Below, one piece after another: positions 52,808 to 63,459 of a DNA stretch of 64,000 bases. Position numbers and translations under genes: made by a program. A model generated the notes under the pieces. The model did not search any database and had not been told where the DNA came from. It saw nothing but the letters and a program-made list of their open reading frames with translations. Location: contig NC_016458.1 of assembly GCF_000226115.1 (NCBI RefSeq), positions 4,188,001-4,252,000 of the forward strand, in the 5' to 3' direction. The stretch is from Thermothielavioides terrestris NRRL 8126 (taxonomy: Eukaryota; Ascomycota; Sordariomycetes; Sordariales; Chaetomiaceae). Each line of letters opens with the position of its first letter. Within the stretch, counting starts at the first letter, position 1.

Positions 52808-55388
52808 ATCGTTCATGGCTCCCGCCACATACATGGCTTGCGAACTCGGCAAAGGCCTATGCGGGGTGTTCAAATGATTGCATTCCACAAACGTCATCTT
52901 CGTCTATCCTTGCCAACTTGCTATCTTGGATCTCAATCGGCTCACTTGTTGGTTCTTCCGGCGGCTCCTTTTCGCATTTTCGCGGTTGCAAAGGAAAACG
53001 AAAACGCCACATTCGCGCATACCATACCATATGCCTTACATATTCGCGATGTCTGCTTCTTCTGTCACATACTCGCATCTACTCGCGGCGTTGAGGATCT
53101 GGTCAGGGGTGAGGTCGGCGGGTTCTCCCTAGAGTGGGATCAAAGTTTCTTCTTTTTTTCTTTTCTTTTATTTTTTTTTTCTTTTTTTCTTTCTCTTTAT
53201 CAACTAGAGTGGGAGGCTCAGCTTGCTTGTGACATTCTTGGTTTGGGAAACGACAAGCGAAAAGTTACAACTAATGAATAGTTCCTTGGTTTCTCTGCAG
53301 GGTCGGCTGTGGGTGCGATATTCAAGCTGGTTTTGTTCCGCTTGTTTTGGCAATTTTCACTGGGACAGGCCTGTTTGTTCCATGTCTTTCGATCTTGTGT
53401 TCTGGTGTTTGAGTGAGGTTTGGGAGGGTATACCCAACTGTTGGCTTGGGACGGACCATCACTTCCATTCCGGTGCGAGGTTGGGGCGAGGTGGCTAAGG
53501 GAGGATCTAATACCTACAGATGTGGGTTCTTGAACCGATGTGGAATCGCAGTCCCTGAGCATTCCTGCGGTTTCTGTCCTGCGATATCGGGTACTTTGCT
53601 GTTCACCGCGTGCACTTCGCTGCAGTGTCTATACATATTTGGCTGCGGGCAAGACATCTAGATGGATGGATCAAGAAGGCCTCTCGTGTCTCGGGAGGAC
53701 TATTACTCCGCCATGATCTCATTACGTCCCAACGGGCTGCGTGTTCGGTGATGTTGATCCGACTTGGCCCCCGTGCCGTGTAAGCGCTGTTGGTTAACGT
53801 CAATATGGAGAATCCAGTGTCCAGTCCGTGTCTCGCTCTCGGTTCGCAAGACGGAGTTGATCGAACAAAAGCAATGTGTATACGGATCGTCAGGAGGGGT
53901 GACCGCTTCGGTCTTGACGCAGCAGCTGAAACAGGTTGAACCGGTGCTGTCACCAAATCTTGAGTGCAAGACACCAGGCACCAAGGCCGCCATTCCTGCC
54001 GGTTCGGGAAAGTGGGGGTGAGAATGACAGGCCGCGCTTTCTGGCCGCCTTTTGCCGTTTTTCGGGGTCGGGAAACGGCGCTGGTGACCGGGGCCCGTTG
54101 ACAACGCGCACACTCGGGACCGGGACTGCCGGGACGGATGGATGCGGTCCGGTCCGACCTGGTGTGGCGGTTGCACCACGGGCGGAGTATCTCACACCAC
54201 ACCGGGCGACAACCCTCCTTTGACTGTCTCTGGAGTCTGTACTGTACCTTTCTGTAACGTTACCGGACGTTCTGGAGTTGAGAAAACGAGCTAACTTCGC
54301 TTCAATTCCGTCCGTCTCTCTCCTCAAGATCAACCACCGAGTGCGAAAACACCGGCCCTGTAATTCCGAAGAAGGGAGGATGTGCTGTCTCCTGCGTGGC
54401 ATTCCAAGTAGCGCCCGAGACCAATTAGGTACTCTGTTTCCGAACGTAACGTGGCTGACACTTGCAGAGGCGGACCGCTAATAGCCGAGCTGGTGAGCCG
54501 GACGGTGCAGATGCGGGGCACTGTCCTCATCGGCGCGTTGATGGAAGTGTCAGAACTGGACTCCTTCCTATCCAGGTCATGCAAGAGTGTAATCCGTAGT
54601 AATACCTGCCTGAACTACCTATTTCCTTATGTGGAAGACATTCCACGACTGGCCTTCAGTCTATTGGTACCCCCTTGGCAGCCTGGGAGTGCCTTCGGCC
54701 ACGGTTTTCATGTTCTGCGAGCGAAGTGGAAGGAAAAGCTCGAGGCAAATCCGCTACCAGAAGTTTACTGTCGACGTGGGTGCGTTGAAGGTTTACTTTG
54801 GTCAAACGTTGATCCCCGGTATCCCATTCATGTTTCCAGCTATGCTTTCTGAGGTTGAGTACTCCGCATACGGAATTTCTGTATAGATCAATGATCAGTC
54901 CCGTGATGTTTCTTCGCCCCAGGTGGCGGCATATCTAAAAACAGGAGGGTCGAGCGGACAGTGAAGTTGAGATTATACTAGCCTGCGAGGTGACATTCAT
55001 AGTCGGCACCCACTACCGCCCAGCTCTCATGTACTACAGCAAGTTCGTGGCGAGGTGTGAAACTGGCCCGAGGTCCCCGAAGCCAAAAGCAACTGCATTT
55101 AATGAACTCTCAACCTTTGCATCATCCTGAATCACGGTCTTGACCGACATCGCAGCGAGCCGAACATGTCCTCTATTTCCCTATCCCCCGATGAGAGCCT
55201 GTATTACAGCATCTCCCGATGTTTATGCAGAATGCCAGACGCTTGAGCTACTGGATCCGGAACCTTCCCAAAAAAAGAAAACGATATAAGCCTATCAGAG
55301 AATAACCAGCGCCTTGCCATCTATAGCCGATAGGTCCTCGCCCCGTTCGCTCACGCAGAAGTGGATGCGGAAACCAGGAAATCATCGC
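52808..55388. other. Long intergenic stretch between converging DUF1765 and CYS3 genes
   Basis: About 2.6 kb. It includes a T-rich tract (53149-53200) and a GTAACGTTAC palindrome at 54254-54263. Short frames at 53600-54230 and 54451-54886 show no family features. Confidence 0.5.
53149..53200. repeat. Poly-T/TC low-complexity tract
   Basis: About 50 nt are almost entirely T with interspersed C on the plus strand, downstream of the DUF1765 gene. It may lie in the 3' flank; no function is assigned. Confidence 0.85.
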
Positions 55389-56670
55389 TCACAGAGTTTG
55401 TTCGCCGCTTTCGTAGCCATTGGCGCCGTTGGCACCGTCAACGGCTAAACCCTCAGTCTCGGCGACCGCCCTCTCCAGCGCCTGGAGCACGTCCTTCTTG
55501 AGATCCTCGGCGTCCTCCACGCCGCAGCTGATGCGCACGAGGTCGTCAAAGACGCCGACGGCCTCGCGCTGGTCGCGCGGGATGCCGGCGTGCGTCATGC
55601 TGCTCGGCACCTCGCAGAGGCTCTCGACGCCGCCCAGCGACTCGGCGAGGGTGAAGATCTTGGTCAGCTGGCAGAAGCGCTCGGCCGCGGCGTGGCCGCC
55701 GCGGATGCGGAACGACAGCATGCCGCCGCCCATGCCGTCGCGGTGCTGCTTCTTGGCGATCGCCCGATGCGGGTGCGAGTCCAGGCCCGGGTAGTTGACG
55801 GCGATGACGTGGGGGCTGGCCTCGAGCGCGCGCGCGACGGCCGTGGCGTTGGCCGTGGCCTCCCGCGCGCGCAGGTGCAGCGTCTTGGCGCCGCGGTGGG
55901 CGAGCCACGAGTCGAAGGCCGACGGGACGGCGCCCAGCGCGTTCTGCAGGAACGAGAGCCGCTTGTGCAGTTCGTCGCTGTTGAAGGCCGCCACGCCCAT
56001 GACCACGTCGCTGTGCCCATTGATGTATTTGGTGACGCTGTGCACGACGATGTCGGCCCCGTGGTCCAGCGGGTTCTGGATGTAGGGGCTCATGAACGTG
56101 TTGTCCACCACCACCATGACGCCGTGCTCGTGCGCCTGGGTCGCGACGGCGCGGATGTCGACGAGGCGGAGCGTCGGGTTGCTGGGGGTCTCGATCCACA
56201 CCAGCTTGGTCGACTCGGTGATGTGTTCCCGGATGTCGACCTCGATCTCGGGCGTGAAGGTCACCTTGACGCCGTGGGCCTTGGCAACCTGGGTGAAGTA
56301 CCCGGTGGGTGCCGCCATACACGTCCGAGACCGAAATGACGTGGGAGCCGGCAGCCAGGGACTGCAGGATGACGGTGGTGGCCGCGCTGCCGGACGAGAA
56401 AGCGAGGGCGTGCTTCGCATGCTCGAGCGCAGCCACCATGGTCTCGAAGTTATTCCGATTCGGGTTGCTGCTGCGGCTGTACTCGTAGTCGCCGACGGGC
56501 TTGCCCACGGCCGTCTGGGCGAAGGTCGTCGACAGCGAGATGGCCTCGATCACGGCGCCCGTGGAGGGATCGTGCGGCGACCCCGCATGCACCGCCAGCG
56601 TGCCAAAGTCATGGACGGGCGACGGGGCGCGCGGCGGTGTCACGATGGGATGATCGGGGTGAGCCGTCAT
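55389..56670 (-). CDS. CYS3: Cystathionine gamma-lyase, with an apparent 1-nt frameshift
   Basis: The protein starts at ATG 56670 (MTAHPDHPIVTPPRAP) and follows the family: FGTLAVHAGSPHDPSTGAVI, YEYSRSSNPNRNNFETMVAAL, AFSSGSAATTVILQSL, HVISVSDVYGGTHR. At 56301-56303 the minus strand reads CGG-G-TAC where the family needs CGG-TAC (THR/YFTQVAKAHG). One extra G shifts the frame. Past it the second frame runs cleanly to the stop: HSVTKYINGHSD with the PLP lysine near 214, KIFTLAESLGGVESLCEVPSSMTHAG and RISCGVEDAEDLKKDV. Corrected length is 426 aa. The cytosolic PLP enzyme splits cystathionine to cysteine, 2-oxobutyrate and ammonia. All other motifs are intact, so a base-call error in a short G run is as likely as a true mutation. 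Confidence 0.88.
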
Positions 56671-57907
56671 GGTGCGCGCAGGAGCGGCGGGCCGTCCGAA
56701 GAGGGGCGGGGGGTATGCACGGTTAACGGGCGCGGGGTCAGACGTGGGTAACGGCGGCGGCGGCGAAGCCCTCTGTTTCGTCAATCGTTCCAGTTGTGTC
56801 GCCGGGCGTCTTGGTGACGTTGAGCGTGGCAGGGTGACACGGCGGTGTACTATGTATGCATATCTTCAATGCCTTGGTGAAGTGGAGAGCTTGCGTGCTT
56901 TGGCGCAATCTGGTTTTCCGTCGAAAACCGCCGTCGATAACCGCCGTCGAAAACTGCAGCGACTCCAAACTTTTCCCCCTCTTTGTCTCCGCTCTAGCAC
57001 AAGGGCGCGCCCTTGTTTTAAACACCTAAAGGTACCTCCTGGGATAAGATATAAATTTGCACCCACGCAGTGGATTCACCCTGAAAAGCTCGAGTCTCCT
57101 CCTGCTTACTACCCAGCATTGTAGCTGGCGTTGGGTTCCTGGGTATCGGACGGAAGCTTGGTGTGGTTGATTACTCCTCTGGATTTGAAATCGCTGTCGA
57201 AAGCGTCCGCCACCCGAAGCAGCCAGATCGCCCCGGAAGCACTTCCGACGCATGGCCAGAGGTGAGCCAGGTCCCTCATGACCCTGCTTGGATGCGTTCA
57301 TATTTCGCATCCCCCCTCTGCTTTAATGTATGTCAAGAAACATCTGAGCAGCCGTTGCAGGCCGCACGCTCTCATGTCCCTGATGTATTGCGTAACGTAC
57401 CGTGCCCGGAATAGTTGTGCCAACGCGACATCCGCTCTCGCGTCGGCACGTAAATAACCTTCCCGTAAATACCTCAGGTAATGAACTTCTCAAATGGCAG
57501 CTGGGAGAATTAGCTGCGTATCCGAAAGTCCAAGCTTGGTTTGGTGCCGGCGCGATAACGTAAATTAGATAAGATTACCCAGGTCATGTAAAATTTACCT
57601 TGGTTAATTACAGCCAAGCAAATTCCATGGCTGCGCCTCGCGGGACGTCGGAGCCGAGTCGACACCGACCACGGATTGCCCAATGACCAGCGGCCTCCGT
57701 CCTCAGCGCCGCCGTCATCACATCTCGGCAGCCGGTGTCTGTGCCAAAGCGACATTTGGGTTCCGTTGTCCGGTGTGATTAGTATGGAAAGCGGCCAGGC
57801 CAGCCACAAGTGCCGGCGGAGACGGCCGCACAGCAGTGACGATAAGTCAGCCCCCGACGCATCCAACGTCTCCGATCTGATTAGCAGACGACGCTGGCAG
57901 CGAGAGC
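56671..57907. other. Intergenic, divergent CYS3 / Zn2Cys6 factor promoters
   Basis: About 1.2 kb. It includes GTCGAAAACCGCCGTCGATAA-type direct repeats near 56931-56957 and an AT-rich stretch near 57430-57610. No gene is supported. Confidence 0.5.
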
Positions 57908-59643
57908 ATGCCGCCGCGTCGCTCTCACAAGAAGTCTAGAACCGGCTGCCGGCGGTGCAAGTCGCGCAAAATCAAGGTGTGTAAGAGACTAAGCGTTGCT
58001 TGCTCGACGAGCTTTTCGTGTTTTCTTTTTCTTTTTTTTTTTCTTCTTTTTTTATTCTTTTTCGCTTTTTCCCCTTTGGCTGATTGCCCCTGATCCAGTG
58101 CGACGAAGTCCATCCGCGATGTGGCAATTGCGTGAAGCACGGCGTCGCGTGTGATTTTGAACACCCCGAGGCGTTGGCCGAGCTCCAGGCTGCCGCCGCC
58201 GAGTCGCCATCAACCCCCGCCACGACCGTCAACTTCGGGTCCCCCAGCAGCCACGCCGCCAGGCCCGCGCCCGTCACGCCCGGCGTTTCCCACGCCGCCG
58301 CCGCCGCACCGCTATGTCGCCCGCCTCCCGCTCCGACCTTTTCACAGACCACCCCGCCGAGCCAGCGATTGCTCGAGCTCAGGCTGATGCACCATTACAC
58401 GGCCATGACATGCAAGACCTTCACTTTTACCGCCCCGGTGACTGAAGACATCTGGAAGATCACGGTGCCGAACCTCGCCTTCTCTGGCTCGCAACATCTG
58501 GCCGACGCAATCCTCGCCGTCGCCGCGCTCCATCTACGAAGCATGGCGCCAGACGACAAGGAGCTAGTGCGCGCCTCGCACGCCTACATGGCCGCCTCGC
58601 TTGCTGAGTACAGCGCAGCCCTCACGAAGGGGATCGATCACACGAACGCCGAGTCACTCTTCCTGACTTCTGCTCTGATTGCCTTCCAGTCCACAGCCAC
58701 CAGGGTGTTCATGAAGGACGAAGTAATGGTAGACGGGGAAAATGACATCGACACCAATACGGGCAGGCAGCGACACCACGGATCGGGTGTTTATGCTATC
58801 CCTTTCTCCTGGTTCCACTCCTTCCAGGGAGTCAAGGCCATTACCGCGGCGTCCTGGCAGTACCTACGTGCCAGCTCCGTTGTGACGCGAGTCATCAACT
58901 CGCAGGCCGTTCTTCAGCTGGACTTTACTGCCGGGCCAGAGACATTTTTTGGGCACTTACTCGAAGGCCTCGACGAGGAGCTCGCCGCCATGGGCGGAAA
59001 CGATGATACCTCAGCCGCCGCCTCCACGAATCCGTTAGGGGGGGCAGCCGCTCCCGTCCCATCTGCTGAGTGTCAACAGCGGAAGCCCGCCGCCGCGGAG
59101 GTAATCAACGCCACGCGCCAAGCCTACCAGCACGCCGTCGCGGTCCTCAACTGGGCGCACAAGATCCCCCACAAAGGCGCGCCCCTCGCGTTCCCGGCGA
59201 CCGTCTCGCGGCGGTTCATCGAGCTCCTCGAAGAGCGCCGCCCGCGCGCGCTGGCCATCCTGGCCTGTTTCTTCGCGCTGCTCAAGTCGATGGACTCGAT
59301 CTGGTGGCTGCAGGGGATGGCGCGGCGCGAGGTGCTCGGCGTCGTGTCGCTGTTCAACAGCGACTTCTTCGGGCCCGACGCCTACCGCACCTGGTGGCCC
59401 CATCTCGAGTGGGCGATGCGCATCGCCCTGTACGAGCACCCCGGCTTGGAAACGGGCGAGCCCATCCCGCCGGAGGTCTGGGGCGCTGACTGGTACGCCG
59501 AGGAGCGGGTGCTGGCCGAGGGCCAGGAAAGACATGGCGGCTACGTGAGGCACATCGAGCTGCTGAGCCAGATGGCCAGCAACACCGTGCAGAGCACACC
59601 AAGCGTGCCGGAATTTGTGCCGGTTACGGGAACGCAGAGCTGA
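57908..59643 (+). CDS. Zn2Cys6 transcription factor, Upc2-like C-terminal domain
   Basis: Two exons (57908-57976, 58099-59643) give 537 aa. The binuclear zinc cluster is rebuilt across the intron: C14-RR-C17-KSRKIK-C24-DEVHPR-C31-GN-C34-VKHGVA-C41, spacing CX2CX6CX6CX2CX6C. A Pro/Ala linker follows. The fungal-specific regulatory domain begins LELRLMHHYTAMTCKTFTF and continues VTEDIWKITVPNLAFSGSQHLADAILAVAALHL, as in sterol-uptake (Upc2-like) C6 factors. The intron has a GTGTGT donor and a very long T/C tract before the acceptor. Targets are unknown. It diverges from CYS3, so regulation of that gene is possible but unsupported. Confidence 0.88.
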
Positions 59644-60154
59644 CGGCGAGGGGGGGGGGGGTTCAAGGCCCGAGGGCTCTCCAGGACGGCGGGCCCGGCC
59701 CAATCGTCAGCTATTACAGTGAGACACCGCCACCCCAGCATGAAGTGGGAGCAAGTTGGCAAGACCCAGGTCGCCGCGGCTAACCCCTCCGCGTGGGAGG
59801 TCCAGGGAGCAATAGCCGTTATCGAGGAGGATTGGTTAGGGTTTGCAAAGCATGACAACCCTTTCAAGACTAGCGGGCCGAGTCAACCCCCGGGAGGCTT
59901 TGAGCGGCGGGTGCAGAACGCCGTTCTGTGAACCCACCAACTCTGGGTATCTCTGGACAGAATTGCTTGATGAGACACGCAGATCCTACTTCGGTTGTAC
60001 ATACCGGAATCGTATACCCATATTTCAAAAATACCTAACTGCTTCCATATAAAGTGACGCCGTTTTGCCGACCCTTCAGTGCTCGAGTAACCCCCTGCCT
60101 GGAAAACGCCTGCCCCGGAAGAGAGAAAACAAACCACCAACATCCCTGTCCCGT
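59644..60154. other. Intergenic between converging Zn2Cys6 factor and RPF2
   Basis: About 510 bp. It opens with a 12-nt G run (59650-59661). No gene is seen. Confidence 0.55.
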
Positions 60155-61408
60155 TCATGCTTTGACTTTCTTCTTTCGCTTTGGCTTCTCCTGCGCCACG
60201 ACCGTCTCTTCTTCGTCCTCATCCTGCTCCCGCTGGTCCCGCTCGCGCTTCAACCCTTTCATCTTCCGCGTCTGCAGCTGGCTCAGGTCCAGTTTGCCCA
60301 TGTGGATGCGGCCGATCTTGTCGCCCATGATGTCGGTCAAGATGTTCTTCTTGGTGCGCTCCTCGGTGGTCTTGGGCTTGCGCATCGCCTCCTTGAGCAT
60401 GGCCTCGTCCGGCTCCTTCATGCGGCCCAGCCGGAAGTCCATGCGGGGGCCGTGCTCCTCCAGCTCGACGCGGGGCAGCTTCTGGCCGGAGCGCTTCGTG
60501 CGGATGGTGTAGACGCGCAGGCGGAGGACCGGCTTGGCGGCGGGGTCGTCGGCCGCCGCTTCGGACGCGGCCGGCTCGTCGGCGGTCACGACGACGCAGT
60601 AGCGCAGGCCTTCGACGTCGATCTTGTCCGAGGTCTCGCCGCGGAAGAAGTCGAGCAGCATCGACTTGGCCATGGTGAAGGCGTTCGGAACGGGCGACTC
60701 ACTGCGGAGTGGTAAGCGGAACACTGAGCGGCACAGAGGGGGCGCGGGGTTCATCCGTACAAGGCCGTCCCCGCAAACACCATCAACGGTCGCATGCCCA
60801 CGGGCACCTTTTCCGTCTTGAACTGGGCTATGCTCCGAAAACTCTCGCCGTCGAGGGAGAACTCCAACATGTCGAGGATCTTGTAGTCAAAGGTGCGGAC
60901 GAAGGTGATGGTGTGTGGCCGCTTCTTATTGCTGCTGCCGAACAGGAGCAGGCTGCAATCGTTCTTGTCCGAGAAGAAGGCTAGCGAGCTCGCATCTTCA
61001 AAGGGGTGAACTGTATTAGGGGGCAGCCGTCAGCAATTCGCTCTTGGATGCCGGATGAATAGGCGCATTACTGGGATTCTTCTTCTGGAAGCGTTTGGCG
61101 TGCACCTGTCTCAGGGCGTACAGGTCGGCGAGGGCATCTTGGGTCTGCGCGGTTTGAGTTTCAGCATCTGAGACCGCTCAATTGGAACAGACCAACTTGG
61201 GACCGCGGCGGCATACAATCTGGCTGCAGGTGGTGCCTCGCAGGAAGAGGGCCTTCTTGGGGTTCTCGACGACCTTCGGGGCGCGCTTCTCGAGGGCCCG
61301 CTTGGAGCGGGCATTCCGCGGTTTTCTGTGGAAGCCAAGAGGTTAGGTTCTGACAATCGAACGTCGTCCCAGAACTGGGAGAAAATGGGCTTACATTTGG
61401 CGCAGCAT
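60155..61408 (-). CDS. RPF2: Ribosome production factor 2 (Brix domain)
   Basis: Five exons (61408-61395, 61325-61217, 61144-61072, 61010-60761, 60701-60155) give 330 aa; phases 2, 0, 1, 2 all close. The first exon encodes only MLRQ plus two bases and joins to IKPRNARSKRALEKRAPKVV. Then come NPKKALFLRGTTCSQI, TQDALADLYALRQVHAKRFQ and IHPFEDASSLAFFSDKND. The Brix core includes LLLFGSSNKKRPHTITFVRT, MLEFSLDGESFRSI and PLMVFAGTAFE. The tail carries FRLGRMKEPDEAMLKEAMRK, then the basic GLKRERDQREQDED and KRKKKVKA. Rpf2 with Rrs1 loads the 5S RNP into pre-60S particles in the nucleolus. Confidence 0.93.
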
Positions 61409-61811
61409 GGTCGAGTATGTCGGAGCCCGGGCAATTGCTGGCACATTCGACTTGGAGGCTGCAATGGGTGGACAGGCGACGTGAATGAGGTGCAAGAAAA
61501 TCAGATCCTGGCTTATCGATAACTAAGGTCAACTTTAAGAGGAGCTTCTGCTCTGTGTGGGGCAGTTCTAGCCCACAGCCCCACTGGGCACACAGCTCCT
61601 GGTCACCGCTGCGGTCAGCTCCGGGGCCTTCAGTCAAGACGGCGAGGTTGTTCTGAGTGACACCCTTCACGGTACACCACTTGAAATGCCTGTCTCTTGC
61701 TCCTACAGGACAGCAATTTACTCACCTCCGCCTGTCTTATGTCTCTGCTATTTTCTCTCGAGGTTTGGATACCAAAGTGCCCAACAGGCCAGGCACAACT
61801 GGCCAGCAAGT
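61409..61811. other. RPF2 promoter region
   Basis: About 400 bp between the RPF2 start and the fold-back element. No other feature is recognised. Confidence 0.5.
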
Positions 61812-61964
61812 TCAAGCTACGGTGGCTCAGAGCTCGGACTCTTCGTAAACCTAAACCACCTCGACGTTTTTGCCTTTACCTACCCTGCTCACCTAGCTGC
61901 CCCACTATGCCAAGGAAAATTTTCAAGGCTTTATAGAAAACAAACCTTCCCTATCTTCTAGCTA

Positions 61965-62220
61965 CTTTACCAACTCTACAGTAGATATAGTACTTCTGTA
62001 TAGTAAGTAGGTCGACTATAATATAGTGATTGAACTAACTATAATATAGTAGTCAAGTCGAGAGTAGTACAATGATTGAACTGACTGTAGTATAGTAGTT
62101 TAGTTAACTATAGTGCAGTGGTCGAGTTGACTGTAATGCAGTAGTTAGGTCGACCGTAGTGCAGTAATTGAGCTGACTGCAGTGTAGTGGTCAGGTCGAT
62201 CGCGGTGCAGTAGTCGAGCC
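61965..62220. repeat. Left ~23-bp tandem repeats of the fold-back element
   Basis: About nine degenerate units with alternating GTCGA/GAACTGACT openings and ACTRTAGTRYAGTRRTY cores. Unit GC content rises from left to right, towards the element's centre. Confidence 0.75.
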
Positions 62221-62253
62221 TGCTTGTAGCTTACGTGCTATAGCCTTAGATAC

Positions 62254-62358
62254 GCAAGCTATAGGCATGCAAGCCACAGGCATACAAGCTACAGGCACAC
62301 AAGCTATAGGCACGCAAGCTATAGGCATACAAGCCACAGGCATGCAAGCTATAGGCAG
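62254..62358. repeat. Central array of seven 15-bp repeats
   Basis: Seven units of RCAAGCYAYAGGCAY without spacers; variation is almost wholly C/T or A/G. Unlike a CRISPR there are no unique spacers. Confidence 0.85.
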
Positions 62359-62365
62359 GCCCGAC

Positions 62366-62498
62366 CACTGTACCGCAATCGACTAACCACTGCACTATGG
62401 TTAGTTCAATCACTGCACTATAGTCGACCCAACTACTGTACTATAGTCGACCTGACTACTATACTATAGTCGACTAAACCACTGTATTATAGTTAGTT
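62366..62498. repeat. Right ~23-bp tandem repeats, inverted relative to the left set
   Basis: About six units of the ACTATAGTCGACYYRACYACTGYA type, complementary to the left units. They become AT-richer towards the right arm, mirroring the left side. Confidence 0.75.
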
Positions 62499-62646
62499 AA
62501 GATAGAGAAGGTTTGTTTTCTGTAAGGCCTTGAAAATTTTCCTTGGCAATAGTGGGGCAGCTAGGTGAGTAGGGTAGGTAAAGGCAAAAACGTCGAGGTG
62601 GTTTAGGTTTACGAAGAGTCCGAGCTCTGAGCCTCCATATCAAGCT

Positions 62647-63459
62647 GTTAGGAGGTCAATGGTCAATCTGAGATTAAGGCCGATGATGAATTGCATGATG
62701 CATCACACATGGCGTGGTGACTGCTCGCTTCCCTGTAGCCCGTCGGTGCATGGACGAGTTATGTGTGTGAAGCAGCATCTACCTTATACACGCCCGAACT
62801 CCATCCCCCGGCTGGCAGCATGCGGCCCCCTGTGTTGGCACCAAGACACTGCCTACCTTAGTTAGGTAGGTAGGTGGTGCGTAACTGCCTGCCCAAGCAT
62901 TCCTACGGAAGATGCGGATGGGATGTGACGGGGCCAGAAAGGGCGATTCAACACGCCGGTGTTGGCTTCCAGCTTCGGCCCAGGCACTTTCCGCCAGCAA
63001 GCCGCCAGCAAGCAAGCTGACCACAGCACCTCCGGTTGCCCTCTCTCTCTTAAGTAGAGTTTCCAGATTGACTCTCCTGCTGCGTCGGCTGCAGAAGCAA
63101 TGCCTACTTGGCCTATCTTACTTGGGCCGTTCGGCCGTTCTGGATAGAGGAGGCAGCACACAAGAGTGAGCTCGGCCGGAACTCTAGAGATGGAGGATCG
63201 CGCGCCTGCTTCGGCCGGGTATGTTGAGTGAGTGCCTCTGCCTTCACCTGGGAGTGTGCTAAAGGGGGTTTGCAGAAACGGCACCCAGGAGCCAAGGGTC
63301 AAGCTTGGGAGTGAGTAGACTCGACCGTTGAACGGAAACGGATCTGCGAGACGCCAGGGGTACTGATACGAGGCAGCCCTCGATATAGCTACCCTACGAA
63401 ACCCAGAGTTTGCTGGCTGGCACACACGCCAACCCACGGAGGAGGAGGCCCTGGCCAGG
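62647..63459. other. Intergenic upstream of MYND-finger gene
   Basis: About 810 bp. A minus-strand frame at 62862-63536 is open but overlaps the MYND gene antisense and has no family features. A TAGGTAGGTAGG run lies near 62862. Confidence 0.5.

Larger units (their letters stand above)
61812..62646. mobile_element. 821-bp palindromic fold-back element with nested tandem repeats
   Basis: Direct repeats TCAAGCT at 61812-61818 and 62640-62646 flank the element and look like a target duplication. The outer arms (61819-61957 and 62499-62639) are inverted copies with only a few mismatches and one indel over ~140 bp. Inside each arm lie ~23-bp tandem units in opposite orientation (about 9 left, 6 right) built on GTCGACTATAGTGCAGTAGT-like sequence. 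The centre is a 105-bp array of seven 15-bp units of the GCAAGCTATAGGCAT type. It has no coding capacity. It resembles fold-back (FB-type) transposons in design; no transposase family can be named. Confidence 0.8.

Noticed and set aside
54451..54886. Plus-strand frames suggesting a small gene
   Set aside because: Two overlapping frames of similar length, no motif, no plausible intron joining and ordinary intergenic composition.
62254..62358. Regular short repeats considered as CRISPR-like
   Set aside because: The repeats are contiguous 15-bp units without unique spacers in a eukaryotic genome.
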